From: Nanobdellota archaeon
GTDB lineage: Archaea; Nanobdellota; Nanobdellia; PEZQ01
Assembly (NCBI GenBank): GCA_018220985.1
Contig: JAAOXS010000007.1
Location: 1-48,895, forward strand
Direction of reading: 5' to 3'
Length of the DNA: 48,895 nucleotides
The notes below the pieces were generated by a model. The model ran no database searches. It saw only the letters and a program-made list of their open reading frames with translations, and was not told the origin of the DNA. The translations under genes were made by a program, and so were the position numbers. Within the stretch, counting starts at the first letter, position 1. Each line of letters begins with the position of its first letter. Below, in pieces: positions 42,122-48,895 of this stretch.

Positions 42122-42373
42122 TCACCACTTGAATGGGGTGTGCCCGAAATGTATCAGTAAGTCATAATCTTTACTTAAGAATAAGGGTATGTCGCACGCT
42201 CCGAAGTTTGTTCCTAAGTAAATGTGTGGCTGAACACTTGTTTTTTCTTTAATTTCATCAACTATTTTTTTTGCTTGGGGTTTTAATCCATCAGGCAGTT
42301 GTATAACTATTCTTTTGGCTTTCCTTTTTTTTATTTCTTCAACTGCTTTTTCAATTTCGAATTCGTAGTTCAT
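42122..42373 (-). CDS. Dph2 N-terminal domain only (truncated diphthamide synthase)
   Basis: An 83-residue product that corresponds to the first of three domains of archaeal Dph2, the radical enzyme that starts diphthamide synthesis on EF-2 (normally about 330 residues). KRIVIQLPDGLKPQAKKIVD, then NFGACDIPLFLSKDYDLLIH and FGHTPFKW, ends at TGA. Cys60 (GACD) is the first cluster-binding cysteine; the other two domains and cysteines are missing, and only 33 bases remain before rnhB. The start overlaps the DHH gene (ATGA), so it is probably still translated. It is either a remnant (pseudogene) or a reused single domain. Confidence 0.8.
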   Translation of the reverse strand: MNYEFEIEKAVEEIKKRKAKRIVIQLPDGLKPQAKKIVDEIKEKTSVQPHIYLGTNFGACDIPLFLSKDYDLLIHFGHTPFKW

Positions 42374-43398
42374 TTTTTTAAAAACTCTTTTTTAAAAATT
42401 GGGAAATCTTCTTTTTTAAGTGTTAGCCCTGATGCTTTTTTATGCCCGCCGCCATCACATTCAATTTTTGTTTTTAATTCATCAATTATTTCAAGTAAGT
42501 TTTCTTTCTTTGCTCTGAGCGATATGTGAACGTAATCGCTTTTCCTGATTTCTGCAACGGCGAGTGTTTCAGAGTATTTTGTTGATAGTATTGTTACAAG
42601 AGTTGAACGAATGTTGTATTTTGGGTTTTTTAGAAGAAATAGTACTCTATTATCTTTTTTCGTGGATTTTTTTTCAAACCTTTCAAGTTCCAGTTCTAAA
42701 AACTCGTTTACTTTGTTGTATAGTCTGTGCAAATATTTTACGCGTGGTGTTTCACCTTTCAAGAATTCTTTTGGCCCTGAGCAAGTTATTAGTGCTTTTA
42801 CAGCTACGTTTAATTTATTGGTTTCACCTGCCATTCTTATGCCATTAATTATGTTAGCTATCCTGCCTATTTGCGAGTCAAAATAAGGTGTTTCACCTGT
42901 GAATAGGCCGTATTTTTTATGCGTTTCTTTTACGAGTTTTTCGTGTTGCGGTCCTCCATAGTCTGATATTATTCCTGTTGTTGCTATCCAATCATATTTT
43001 TCGAAATTTTCCAAAATTTTTTTTCCCAGTTCGTAAACGAGAAGTGCTGTTGGAGTGTACGGTTTGACTTTTTTTATTACGATAATGTTGCTAGTGTTTT
43101 TTTTAAGTCCTGTTTCATGGTGGTCTATGTTTAGCACGTTTTTGTTTTCAAGTGCTTTAACATTTTTTTCACTCATGCTTATGTCAAGAACAATGATGTT
43201 TTCATATTTTTGCACTAGTTCCATTGCCGGATTTTTTTCAAGTGAGGGTCTTGGTGACGCTACGGTTTTCACAACTTTTTTTCCCATTTCTTCAAGTAAA
43301 AGGACCATTAGTGCGCAGGAGCAAATTCCATCACCATCGCTATCGTATAGTATTGCGAATTCTTCTTTTTTGTTAAGCCAGTTAATTGCTTTTTTCAT
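42370..43398 (-). CDS. DHH/DHHA1 family phosphoesterase (RecJ-like)
   Basis: A 342-residue metal-dependent phosphoesterase. Motif I is YDSDGDG (D19, D21, D23) and motif III DHH at 92-94 (LNIDHHETG), with a further acidic motif in TTGIISDYG. The C-terminal DHHA1 substrate-binding domain has ECDGGGHKKASGLTL. Relatives include archaeal RecJ-like nucleases (GAN, HAN), nano-RNases and cyclic-dinucleotide phosphodiesterases. The sequence alone does not separate these, but RNase HII next door favours nucleic-acid metabolism. Its stop overlaps the Dph2 fragment start. Confidence 0.87.
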   Translation of the reverse strand: MKKAINWLNKKEEFAILYDSDGDGICSCALMVLLLEEMGKKVVKTVASPRPSLEKNPAMELVQKYENIIVLDISMSEKNVKALENKNVLNIDHHETGLKKNTSNIIVIKKVKPYTPTALLVYELGKKILENFEKYDWIATTGIISDYGGPQHEKLVKETHKKYGLFTGETPYFDSQIGRIANIINGIRMAGETNKLNVAVKALITCSGPKEFLKGETPRVKYLHRLYNKVNEFLELELERFEKKSTKKDNRVLFLLKNPKYNIRSTLVTILSTKYSETLAVAEIRKSDYVHISLRAKKENLLEIIDELKTKIECDGGGHKKASGLTLKKEDFPIFKKEFLKK

Positions 43399-43442
43399 TT
43401 TATTAGTAATATTTATTATTCTGCTTGTTTTAATAAAAGTTT

Positions 43443-44360
43443 ATGGATTTAAATTCTATTCTTCCAGGAGTTCTTTCAGCTTTTGGTTTAGGCACGATTT
43501 TTTTTTGGATTGAGAAAATTTTTGCGCTAATCACTATTTGGTGGTTTGGAGGTAAGTTCTCAAGCAGGTTTGCGTCTAAATTGAATAAGTCCACCACTAT
43601 TGTGTTAAGAGTTATTATTGGTATTGCAATTTATTTTTTAGGAATAATTGTAGGAACTCGTTTTTTATCTTTTCTTCCAAATAGTATTTCTGACATCGCG
43701 GGGGCGGGTCTTGTTTTCACTGTTTTTTACATTACAATTTCAATGCTTACAAGGAGTGTTGATTTTAAAATTGTAATGCGAGAGGAGTTTCAAGAGCTTG
43801 TTAACAAAGTTGATAAGTTAGAATCTCTTCTTAATCGTGTTTTCGAAGCTTCAACTGATAAAAAAATTCTTTCTGAAAAATTAAAGCCTAAAGATGCGGA
43901 GAGCGCTCTTAAACGTGTTATGCTTGAATTTAAAAAGATTAAGGATTATGTTGTTTTAAATTCGAAAACTGAGAAGGATAATATTTTTTTCGATGTTAAA
44001 TGTAAATTAAGGTCTTTTCAAGTTGTTCTTGATGCTTACACGGGTAAGTTAGTTAAAATTTCTCATTTACGTGATACACCTAAAAATCTTGTTATTTCAG
44101 TAGGAAGTTATGTTTATGAAAATAAATCTGAAACTCTCGGCGCTTTTTTACTTATACTGTTTGTTAATTATGTTTTAGTGTTAAACACGCCTGCTGTTGA
44201 GCAGAGATTAATTAATCTTTTTTCGTTTTCACCTCCTGAAACTAATGATTCTTTTTCTTTTGAGGATTTAGCTGGAGAAATGGGTATGATACCTCAAGGT
44301 GTGAATATTAATCCTGATGATTTGCAGGATTTGTTATCTCAAATGCAGGTTGGACAATAA
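43443..44360 (+). CDS. Membrane protein with coiled-coil region, unknown
   Basis: A 305-residue protein. Three N-terminal helices (LSAFGLGTIFFWIEKIFALI, LRVIIGIAIYFLGIIVG, GAGLVFTVFYITISMLT) are followed by a cytoplasmic coiled coil (EFQELVNKVDKLESLLNRVF), a globular part (VKCKLRSFQVVLDAYTGKLV, perhaps a PepSY-like element), a fourth helix (ETLGAFLLILFVNYVLVL) and an acidic tail. No family is recognised. It shares its last base with the ATG of the zinc-finger gene that follows, so the two are co-expressed. Confidence 0.65.
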   Translation: MDLNSILPGVLSAFGLGTIFFWIEKIFALITIWWFGGKFSSRFASKLNKSTTIVLRVIIGIAIYFLGIIVGTRFLSFLPNSISDIAGAGLVFTVFYITISMLTRSVDFKIVMREEFQELVNKVDKLESLLNRVFEASTDKKILSEKLKPKDAESALKRVMLEFKKIKDYVVLNSKTEKDNIFFDVKCKLRSFQVVLDAYTGKLVKISHLRDTPKNLVISVGSYVYENKSETLGAFLLILFVNYVLVLNTPAVEQRLINLFSFSPPETNDSFSFEDLAGEMGMIPQGVNINPDDLQDLLSQMQVGQ

Positions 44361-44887
44361 TGAAGTGTGAAACGTGTAAGCGGGATGGTGAAGTTTTTGT
44401 TGAGTATACTCAAATTAGTTTTTGCAAGACGTGTTATGAACTTTTTTTGTTTAAGCGTTTGAAGAAATGGTTTAGGTCAAATAAAGTTATTGACAAAAGC
44501 AAAATTCATGTTTTATTGGATGATGATAGTGTGGGTTTTCTATTTTTGAAAAAGTTTTTTGAAAAATTCTTTTCTTACCCTGGATTGAAATGGGTTGTTA
44601 GAAAACGTATTACTTCAAGGATGAAAAATAAAGTAGTTATTATTCCAACAAGTTTAACTCAAGAAACTGATGCTTTTATTTATGCAGTATTTAATGATTT
44701 AAATTACGTTTTTGGAAAAAACGTTTTTATGCCTTTAACTTGTTTTCTCGAAACTGATTTATCAAAGTGGAAGCGTAAAAAAAGAACTAATCCAGTGTTT
44801 GAGGATGTTCATTTTTTTGTTGAAGAAATTGTTAAGAGAAGACCGATGGCGCGATTTTCAATACTTAAGCATTTACAAAAGTTTTAA
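44360..44887 (+). CDS. Shrunken TtuA/Ctu-like protein without a PP-loop
   Basis: A 175-residue protein that aligns by pattern to the TtuA/Ncs6/Ctu1 family of tRNA 2-thiouridine synthetases (about 300 residues). The N-terminal zinc finger has Cys3/Cys6 and Cys22/Cys25 (CETCKRDGEVFVEY, SFCKTCYELFLFKRLKKW). Where the ATP-binding SGGKDS loop should be there is HVLLDDDSVGFLFLKKFF. PTSLTQETDAFIYAVF stands for the LDDEA region. The C-terminus DVHFFVEEIVKRRPMARFSIL mimics the family ending. It cannot bind ATP in the normal way. It resembles Ncs2/Ctu2, the non-catalytic partner in eukaryotes. Assignment rests on pattern only. Confidence 0.62.
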   Translation: MKCETCKRDGEVFVEYTQISFCKTCYELFLFKRLKKWFRSNKVIDKSKIHVLLDDDSVGFLFLKKFFEKFFSYPGLKWVVRKRITSRMKNKVVIIPTSLTQETDAFIYAVFNDLNYVFGKNVFMPLTCFLETDLSKWKRKKRTNPVFEDVHFFVEEIVKRRPMARFSILKHLQKF

Positions 44888-45217
44888 GTGAGAAACAAAC
44901 GAGTCAATAATTTCTTTTTTATCAGGTCCTATTCCTACTGCTGTGCACTCGCCTGGAGTGAGTTGAGTGAGTCCAGCGTCTTTTACGAGTGAGGTGTTTG
45001 TTTTTTTCTTAGCGAGTTCAAAGAGTTCTACTAATTCTTTTTTAGAGTTCACTTTAAGAACTATTTTTTTTTGACCTTCCACTTTCCATTTTTCCAGTTT
45101 CTTCACGTCCTTTTTTTGAGTTTTTAGTACTGCAATAACTGATGCGTGGCATGCTTGCGCTGCGATTTTTCCTTTACCCATTCCTAAATCATTTCGAAGA
45201 ATTATTGCTTGTTTCAT
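44873..45217 (-). CDS. pth2: Peptidyl-tRNA hydrolase Pth2
   Basis: Frees tRNA from prematurely released peptidyl-tRNA; archaeal/eukaryotic type. It has 114 residues with MKQAIILRNDLGMGKGKIAA followed by QACHASV, the Pth2 catalytic region, and KTNTSLVKDAGLTQLTPGEC followed by TAVGIGPDKKEIID. Length and motifs are complete. It overlaps the TtuA/Ctu-like gene tail-to-tail by 15 bases and diverges from the zinc ribbon/aEF1B genes. Confidence 0.96.
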   Translation of the reverse strand: MKQAIILRNDLGMGKGKIAAQACHASVIAVLKTQKKDVKKLEKWKVEGQKKIVLKVNSKKELVELFELAKKKTNTSLVKDAGLTQLTPGECTAVGIGPDKKEIIDSFVSHLKLL

Positions 45218-45272
45218 TTTAAATTATTAATATAGGTAACCTTTTTAAAGGATTGTTATCTTTTTTGAGCTT

Positions 45273-45443
45273 ATGTCAGATAAGGTTCTGTGCGATTCAT
45301 GTGATACTGATGTTTCAGTTGTTGATAATAATGTTATTTTTAAATGCCCTGGTTGTAACAAAGTAAATATTGTTCGTTGCGGTAATTGCCGTCAAAAAGC
45401 TGTTAAATATGTTTGTCCTAAGTGCTGTTTTGAGGGTCCTTAA
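45273..45443 (+). CDS. Small zinc-ribbon RNA-binding protein (HVO_2753-like)
   Basis: A 56-residue protein with eight or more cysteines in CxxC pairs: LCDSCD, KCPGCNK, RCGNCR and VCPKCC. This is the two-zinc-finger DUF1610-type family (HVO_2753 in Haloferax), almost always encoded directly before aEF1B. Here its TAA is followed at once by the ATG of aEF1B. Probably it binds RNA or ribosomes. The start is ATG 45273. Confidence 0.87.
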   Translation: MSDKVLCDSCDTDVSVVDNNVIFKCPGCNKVNIVRCGNCRQKAVKYVCPKCCFEGP

Positions 45444-45725
45444 ATGGCTGAAATAATTGTTACTTTTAAAGTAATGCCTGAGGGTGTTGATGTTGATTAT
45501 GATTTTGTTAAAAAAGAGAGTGATAAAATCATTTCTTTAAAAGGTCGTTTGGAAAAGGAAGAAATTAAGCCAATCGCGTTTGGTTTGAAATCTCTTGTTT
45601 TGTATGCTGTTTTCCCTGAAGTAATTGGTTCAGGTGTTGATGATTTGGCTGATAAGATAGGAATGCTTTCTGGTGTTGATAATTGTGAAGTTGTTGATGT
45701 TAGAAGAGCAATAGAACTTGATTAA
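45444..45725 (+). CDS. ef1b: Translation elongation factor 1-beta (aEF1B)
   Basis: Nucleotide exchange factor that reloads aEF1A with GTP, 93 residues. The core pattern is complete: EIIVTFKVMPEGVDVDYDF, KPIAFGLKSLVLYAVFPEV and IGMLSGVDNCEVVDVRRA. The length is normal for the archaeal protein. It starts directly after the stop of the zinc-ribbon gene, a widely conserved archaeal pair. Confidence 0.95.
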   Translation: MAEIIVTFKVMPEGVDVDYDFVKKESDKIISLKGRLEKEEIKPIAFGLKSLVLYAVFPEVIGSGVDDLADKIGMLSGVDNCEVVDVRRAIELD

Positions 45726-45727
45726 CA

Positions 45728-45734
45728 TTTAAAT
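45728..45734 (+). promoter_or_regulatory. TATA box for the R15P isomerase/RuBisCO genes
   Basis: TTTAAAT overlaps the region just after the aEF1B stop and is centred about 30 bases before ATG 45761. The two carbon-pathway genes may therefore have their own leaderless promoter. Confidence 0.5.
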
Positions 45735-45760
45735 TGTTCTAATTCCCTGTTTATTATTGA

Positions 45761-46612
45761 ATGAGTTTTAGGGTTGGAGTGGATAAAATTCGTAGCGTTA
45801 AAGTTCAAGGCGCTACTAACGTGGCAATTTTTGGTTTAAAATTGTTTGTAAGCGAGGCTGAAAAACTTAAAACAAATAATGCTAATATTTTTTTGAATAA
45901 GTTAAGTAAAGTTAAAACAGTTCTTATTAATGCACGTGCCAATGAGCCTATGTTAAGAAATGTTTTGGAATTATTTTACAAATCAATTTATGATAAAGCA
46001 CGTGTTAAAGATTTAAAACAAAGGTTGGTTTCAAGTCAGAAAACTTTTTTAGAGCAGTTAAAAAACGATTTTGAAAAAATCGCTTTTAACGGTGCTGATT
46101 TAATAAAGAATGGTGATGTTGTTTTCACACATTGTCATTCTTCATCTGTTATGCGCGTTTTCAAACAAGCAAGTAAGAAGACTGATTTTAGCGTTGTTTG
46201 CACTGAAACTCGCCCATTGTTTCAAGGTAGGAAAACTGCGAAGGAACTTGTTAGTATGGGTATTGAAACTAAAATGGTTGTGGATTCTCACGCGTTCAGT
46301 GAAATAAAGGATTGTAACAAAATTTTTTTAGGTGCTGATGTTTTAAGCGGTGAAGGTTTTGTTAATAAAGTCGGTTCTTATAATGTTGCTTACGCTGCTA
46401 AAGTTTTCAAAAAAATTTTGTACGTTTGTTCGCATACTTTGAAGTACTCTCCAAAAATTGCGAGTATTGAACAGCGTTCGCCAAGTGAAGTGTGGAAAAA
46501 TCCTCCGAAGAGTTTGATTATTGAAAATCCTTCTTTTGAGATAATTCCATGGAAATTTGTTAAACGAGTTGTAAGTGAGAGGAGCGTTAAAAAGTATGGA
46601 GGATTATTATGA
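45761..46612 (+). CDS. e2b2: Ribose-1,5-bisphosphate isomerase
   Basis: Converts ribose 1,5-bisphosphate to ribulose 1,5-bisphosphate, step two of the archaeal AMP pathway. It has 283 residues and belongs to the eIF2B-like family. SVKVQGATNVAIFGLKLF is the N-terminal signature. The two catalytic positions are Cys125 in VFTHCHSSSVMR and Asp193 in FLGADVLSGEGFVNKVGSYN, corresponding to Cys133/Asp202 of the Thermococcus enzyme. A 4-base overlap (ATGA) joins it to the RuBisCO gene, which uses its product. Confidence 0.94.
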   Translation: MSFRVGVDKIRSVKVQGATNVAIFGLKLFVSEAEKLKTNNANIFLNKLSKVKTVLINARANEPMLRNVLELFYKSIYDKARVKDLKQRLVSSQKTFLEQLKNDFEKIAFNGADLIKNGDVVFTHCHSSSVMRVFKQASKKTDFSVVCTETRPLFQGRKTAKELVSMGIETKMVVDSHAFSEIKDCNKIFLGADVLSGEGFVNKVGSYNVAYAAKVFKKILYVCSHTLKYSPKIASIEQRSPSEVWKNPPKSLIIENPSFEIIPWKFVKRVVSERSVKKYGGLL

Positions 46613-47799
46613 CTTATTTTGATTTAAAGCACGTTCCAAAAAATGAGGTTGTAGCAACTTTCGAATTAACTCCTTGCAATAAGGGTGTTGCATCTAAAGT
46701 TGCTCTTGAATCAAGTGTTGGAACTTGGACTGGTGTGAAAGGAACTGTTGAAAAATTAAAAGCTAAAGTTTTTTACATGAAGAAAGGTTTTATAAAAATT
46801 GGTTATCCTGTTGAATTATTTGAGAAGGGTAATTTACCTCAATTGTTAAGTTCTGTTGCTGGCAACATTTTTGGCATGAAAGTTTTAAATTCTTTAAAAC
46901 TTGTTAATTTAGATTTTCCTAAAGGATATGTTCAATTTTTTAAAGGCCCTGCTTTCGGGTTGCAAGGTGTTCTCGAGTATTATGGTATAAGTGAAAGGCC
47001 TGTTCTTGGTACGATTGTTAAACCAAAAATTGGTTTAAATGAGAGGAATCATGCTAAGCGCGCTTACGAGTCTTGGATTGGTGGAATGGATTTTGTTAAG
47101 GATGATGAGAATCTTACTTCTATGCGTTTTAACAATTTTGAGAAAAGGGTTGTAGAAGTTTTAAAGATTCAAAAAAAAGCTGAGAGAGAGACGGGTAGTA
47201 AAAAGTTGTACGCGTTTAATGTGACCGCATCTGTTAGTGAAATGATTGAACGTGCAAAATTTGTTAAGAAAAATGGTGGGCGTTGTGTTATGATTGATGT
47301 TTTGACTGCAGGGATTGGTGCTGTGCAAGAGTTAAGAAATGCTAATCTTGGTTTAATCATTCACGCGCATAGGGCTATGCACGCCGCAATTGGTAGGGGG
47401 AGTTTCGGAATCGATTTTTTGGTTTGGTGTAAGTTATTACGTCTTGCTGGTGTTGACCAGTTGCACGCGGGTACTGTTGTTGGAAAAATGAAGGGTGATA
47501 GGCAGGACGTGTTTGGTTGTTATAATTTTTTGAGAAAAAAGTGGTTAAGCATTAAACCTGTGATGCCGGTGGCTTCTGGTGGTTTGCATCCTGGTCACGT
47601 TCCTTTTCTTGTTGAAAATTTCGGGATTGAAGTTGTTTTCCAGTTCGGTGGTGGTGTTCACGGTCATCCTTTTGGAACGGTTAGTGGTTCGCGCGCAGTT
47701 GTTCAAGCTGTTCAAGCAAGTATTAATCGTGTTCGTTTGAAGAATTACGCTGAAAAGCATGAGGAGTTAAAACAAGCTTTGAAGAAATGGTCACGTTAA
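46609..47799 (+). CDS. rbcL: Ribulose-1,5-bisphosphate carboxylase, form III (archaeal)
   Basis: Fixes CO2 on ribulose 1,5-bisphosphate to give two 3-phosphoglycerates. It has 396 residues, slightly short for form III. Active-site residues are kept: SSVGTWTGV near the N-terminus, K138 and K140 in GTIVKPKIGL, the carbamylated K164 with D166 and E167 in GGMDFVKDDEN, HAHRAMHAAIGR, loop-6 Lys in HAGTVVGKMKGD, SGGLHPGH and FGGGVHGHPFG. No Calvin-cycle phosphoribulokinase is present. Context (R15P isomerase, AMP phosphorylase) shows a role in nucleotide breakdown rather than autotrophy. Confidence 0.96.
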   Translation: MTYFDLKHVPKNEVVATFELTPCNKGVASKVALESSVGTWTGVKGTVEKLKAKVFYMKKGFIKIGYPVELFEKGNLPQLLSSVAGNIFGMKVLNSLKLVNLDFPKGYVQFFKGPAFGLQGVLEYYGISERPVLGTIVKPKIGLNERNHAKRAYESWIGGMDFVKDDENLTSMRFNNFEKRVVEVLKIQKKAERETGSKKLYAFNVTASVSEMIERAKFVKKNGGRCVMIDVLTAGIGAVQELRNANLGLIIHAHRAMHAAIGRGSFGIDFLVWCKLLRLAGVDQLHAGTVVGKMKGDRQDVFGCYNFLRKKWLSIKPVMPVASGGLHPGHVPFLVENFGIEVVFQFGGGVHGHPFGTVSGSRAVVQAVQASINRVRLKNYAEKHEELKQALKKWSR

Positions 47800-48060
47800 A
47801 AATGTTAAAATTGCTTTTTGCATAAGGAATATTGCTGCAAAAACGCTTATTGCAATGTTGTACGCGCCTAACGCGAGTGCGAACATGTAAAACGAGCATA
47901 ATATGTCAAAGTAACTGGCAATATCTCCTCCTATTGCAAATAGTCCACCTTTGCTTAATAGCATTATTCCTAGCCAACTCATTACGTTTGCGGGGATGGA
48001 GTCATTAAATATTATTGAAATCCCGCATAAAAAATCTAAGGCGCCGAGTATTTTTAACAT
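47791..48060 (-). CDS. Small three-helix membrane protein
   Basis: An 89-residue hydrophobic protein with helices at about 6-22 (GALDFLCGISIIFND), 25-45 (NVMSWLGIMLLSKGGLFAIG) and 50-85 (YFDILCSFYMFALALGAYNI, then VFAAIFLM). No family is recognised. It is read opposite to RuBisCO, overlaps its 3' end by 9 bases, and shares a divergent promoter region with AMP phosphorylase. Whether it has any link to the pathway is open. Confidence 0.65.
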   Translation of the reverse strand: MLKILGALDFLCGISIIFNDSIPANVMSWLGIMLLSKGGLFAIGGDIASYFDILCSFYMFALALGAYNIAISVFAAIFLMQKAILTFLT

Positions 48061-48077
48061 AGCATTTTCAATAGTTA

Positions 48078-48086
48078 TTTAATTAA
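48078..48086 (+). promoter_or_regulatory. TATA box for AMP phosphorylase
   Basis: TTTAATTAA is centred 29 bases before ATG 48111, consistent with leaderless initiation. The 50-base region is shared with the divergent small membrane protein gene. Confidence 0.5.
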
Positions 48087-48110
48087 TAACTGTTTTTAAT
48101 ATTTCGTATC

Positions 48111-48895
48111 ATGTTTCCTCAACTAGTGGTTAAAAATCTTGATTTGGAAGCTGGCGGTGCTAAAATCGCTATTCTTAACAAGGGTTTTGCTGAAGACTTT
48201 GACATTCATACTGGTGATCGTGTTGAATTAATTAATGGTAAAAAACGCGTTATTGTTATGATTAACATAACTGAGTTCACAATTAATCATGGGGAAATAG
48301 GTTTGTTCAGGGAAGTTTGGGAGAGTGAGGGAATAACTTCTGGTGTTAAAATATTTTTTAAACCAATACCAAAACCTGATTCTTTGAATTACATTAAGAA
48401 AAAATTGGATGGTGATGAATTGTCCAAAAAAGAGATTTATAGCATTATTCATGATGCTGTTAATAATACGCTCTCCAGTGTTGAACTTGCAACTTTTATC
48501 AGCGCGGTTTACATTAATGGCATGACTATTAAGGAGACTGCACAATTAACAAAGGCCATGGCTGATTTTGGTGAAAAATTAACTTTTAAAGGTATTGTTG
48601 TTGATAAGCACTGTATTGGTGGAGTTCCTAATAATCGTACTACAATGGTTGTTGTTCCAATACTGGCCGCTGCGGGTTTGAAAATTCCCAAGCTTTCGTC
48701 AAGGGCTATTTCTTCAGCTGCAGGTACTGCTGATACGATGGAAGTTCTTTGTAATATTTCTATTAGTTCTAAGGAGTTGAAAAAAATTGTGAATAAGATT
48801 GGAGCATGCATTGCTTGGGGTGGTGCTATGAAAATAGCTTACGCTGATGATGAGCTTATTAGGATTAGGCATCCTATGAGTTTGGATCCGACACC
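48111..48895 (+). CDS. deoA: AMP phosphorylase (archaeal DeoA family), N-terminal part
   Basis: Phosphorolyses AMP to adenine and ribose 1,5-bisphosphate, step one of the AMP pathway. About 261 residues are visible before the window ends. An N-terminal barrel-like domain specific to the archaeal AMPpase (VVKNLDLEAGGAKIAILNKG, DFDIHTGDRVELINGKKRVI) precedes the pyrimidine-phosphorylase core. In that core are ELATFISAVYINGMTIKE, VVDKHCIGGVPNNRTTMVVV (phosphate and ribose site), SRAISSAAGTADTMEVL and IAWGGAMKIAYADDELIRIR. This N-terminal extension separates it from bacterial thymidine phosphorylase. Confidence 0.93.
   Translation, partial: MFPQLVVKNLDLEAGGAKIAILNKGFAEDFDIHTGDRVELINGKKRVIVMINITEFTINHGEIGLFREVWESEGITSGVKIFFKPIPKPDSLNYIKKKLDGDELSKKEIYSIIHDAVNNTLSSVELATFISAVYINGMTIKETAQLTKAMADFGEKLTFKGIVVDKHCIGGVPNNRTTMVVVPILAAAGLKIPKLSSRAISSAAGTADTMEVLCNISISSKELKKIVNKIGACIAWGGAMKIAYADDELIRIRHPMSLDPT

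Noticed and set aside
42299-43513. Large plus-strand frames opposite the DHH gene
   Set aside because: Phe/Ser/Leu-rich antisense products of an A-rich coding strand; the minus strand carries the clear DHH motifs.

Overview
The window is a gene-dense, AT-rich stretch of an archaeal chromosome. The gene set is archaeal throughout: Cdc48, membrane-anchored LonB, aspartyl-tRNA synthetase, Pth2, aEF1B, TruD, Trm56, Mre11/Rad50, NurA/HerA, Hef-type repair proteins, an archaeosortase, a tRNA-Leu with an intron at 37/38, and an initiator tRNA-Met. The S-layer protein type, short genes, many 4-base ATGA/TTGA/TTAA overlaps, small membrane proteins and a form III RuBisCO/AMP pathway point to a DPANN-type archaeon (Woesearchaeota/Pacearchaeota-like). 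That placement is inference. I see no insertion sequence, phage, integrase or CRISPR array; this is a core-like chromosomal region.

Layout. 1-4.5 kb: aspS (partial) diverges from a winged-helix regulator whose promoter carries a perfect inverted repeat, followed by cdc48, scpA and scpB. 4.5-12.9 kb: PRC-barrel protein, MFS transporter, LonB, TldD/TldE, LemA and its DUF2207 partner (protein quality control and envelope). 13-16.4 kb: FAD oxidoreductase, initiator tRNA-Met, GNAT, a winged-helix protein, AMMECR1. 16.3-21.1 kb (minus): archaeosortase, a 56-residue protein missed by length filters, an XPF/Hef-type nuclease, a MinD-like ATPase, a small membrane protein, a Hef-type helicase, and a channel-like RCK protein without a K+ selectivity filter. 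21.2-27.1 kb: two coiled-coil proteins, tRNA-Leu(CAA) with a 95-nt intron, a radical SAM enzyme of the AMMECR1/MEMO/radical-SAM set, two unknown proteins, then the S-layer gene with a strong promoter, a structured leader and a terminator.

27.1-33.5 kb: TruD, Trm56 and a surface-glycan group (GT2 glycosyltransferase, HGSNAT/DUF1624-like acyltransferase, polysaccharide deacetylase). 33.5-40.6 kb: end-resection genes, with rad50-mre11 on minus and nurA-herA on plus, separated by a small membrane protein and a rhomboid protease. 40.6-45.2 kb: an HExxH peptidase, RNase HII with an altered first catalytic residue, a one-domain Dph2 remnant, a DHH phosphoesterase, a membrane protein, a shrunken TtuA/Ctu-like protein without its PP-loop, and Pth2. 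45.3-48.9 kb: zinc ribbon plus aEF1B, then ribose-1,5-bisphosphate isomerase, form III RuBisCO and (partial) AMP phosphorylase, which together form the AMP-to-3-phosphoglycerate pathway.

General features. Many genes have a TATA box about 23-31 bases before the start codon, which implies leaderless mRNAs; I used this to move several starts. The S-layer gene is the main exception. The most unusual items are the TtuA/Ctu-like protein, the Dph2 remnant, the filterless channel, the split Hef, and the operator at the first regulator. All functional calls were made by reading motifs in the sequence; no database search was run.
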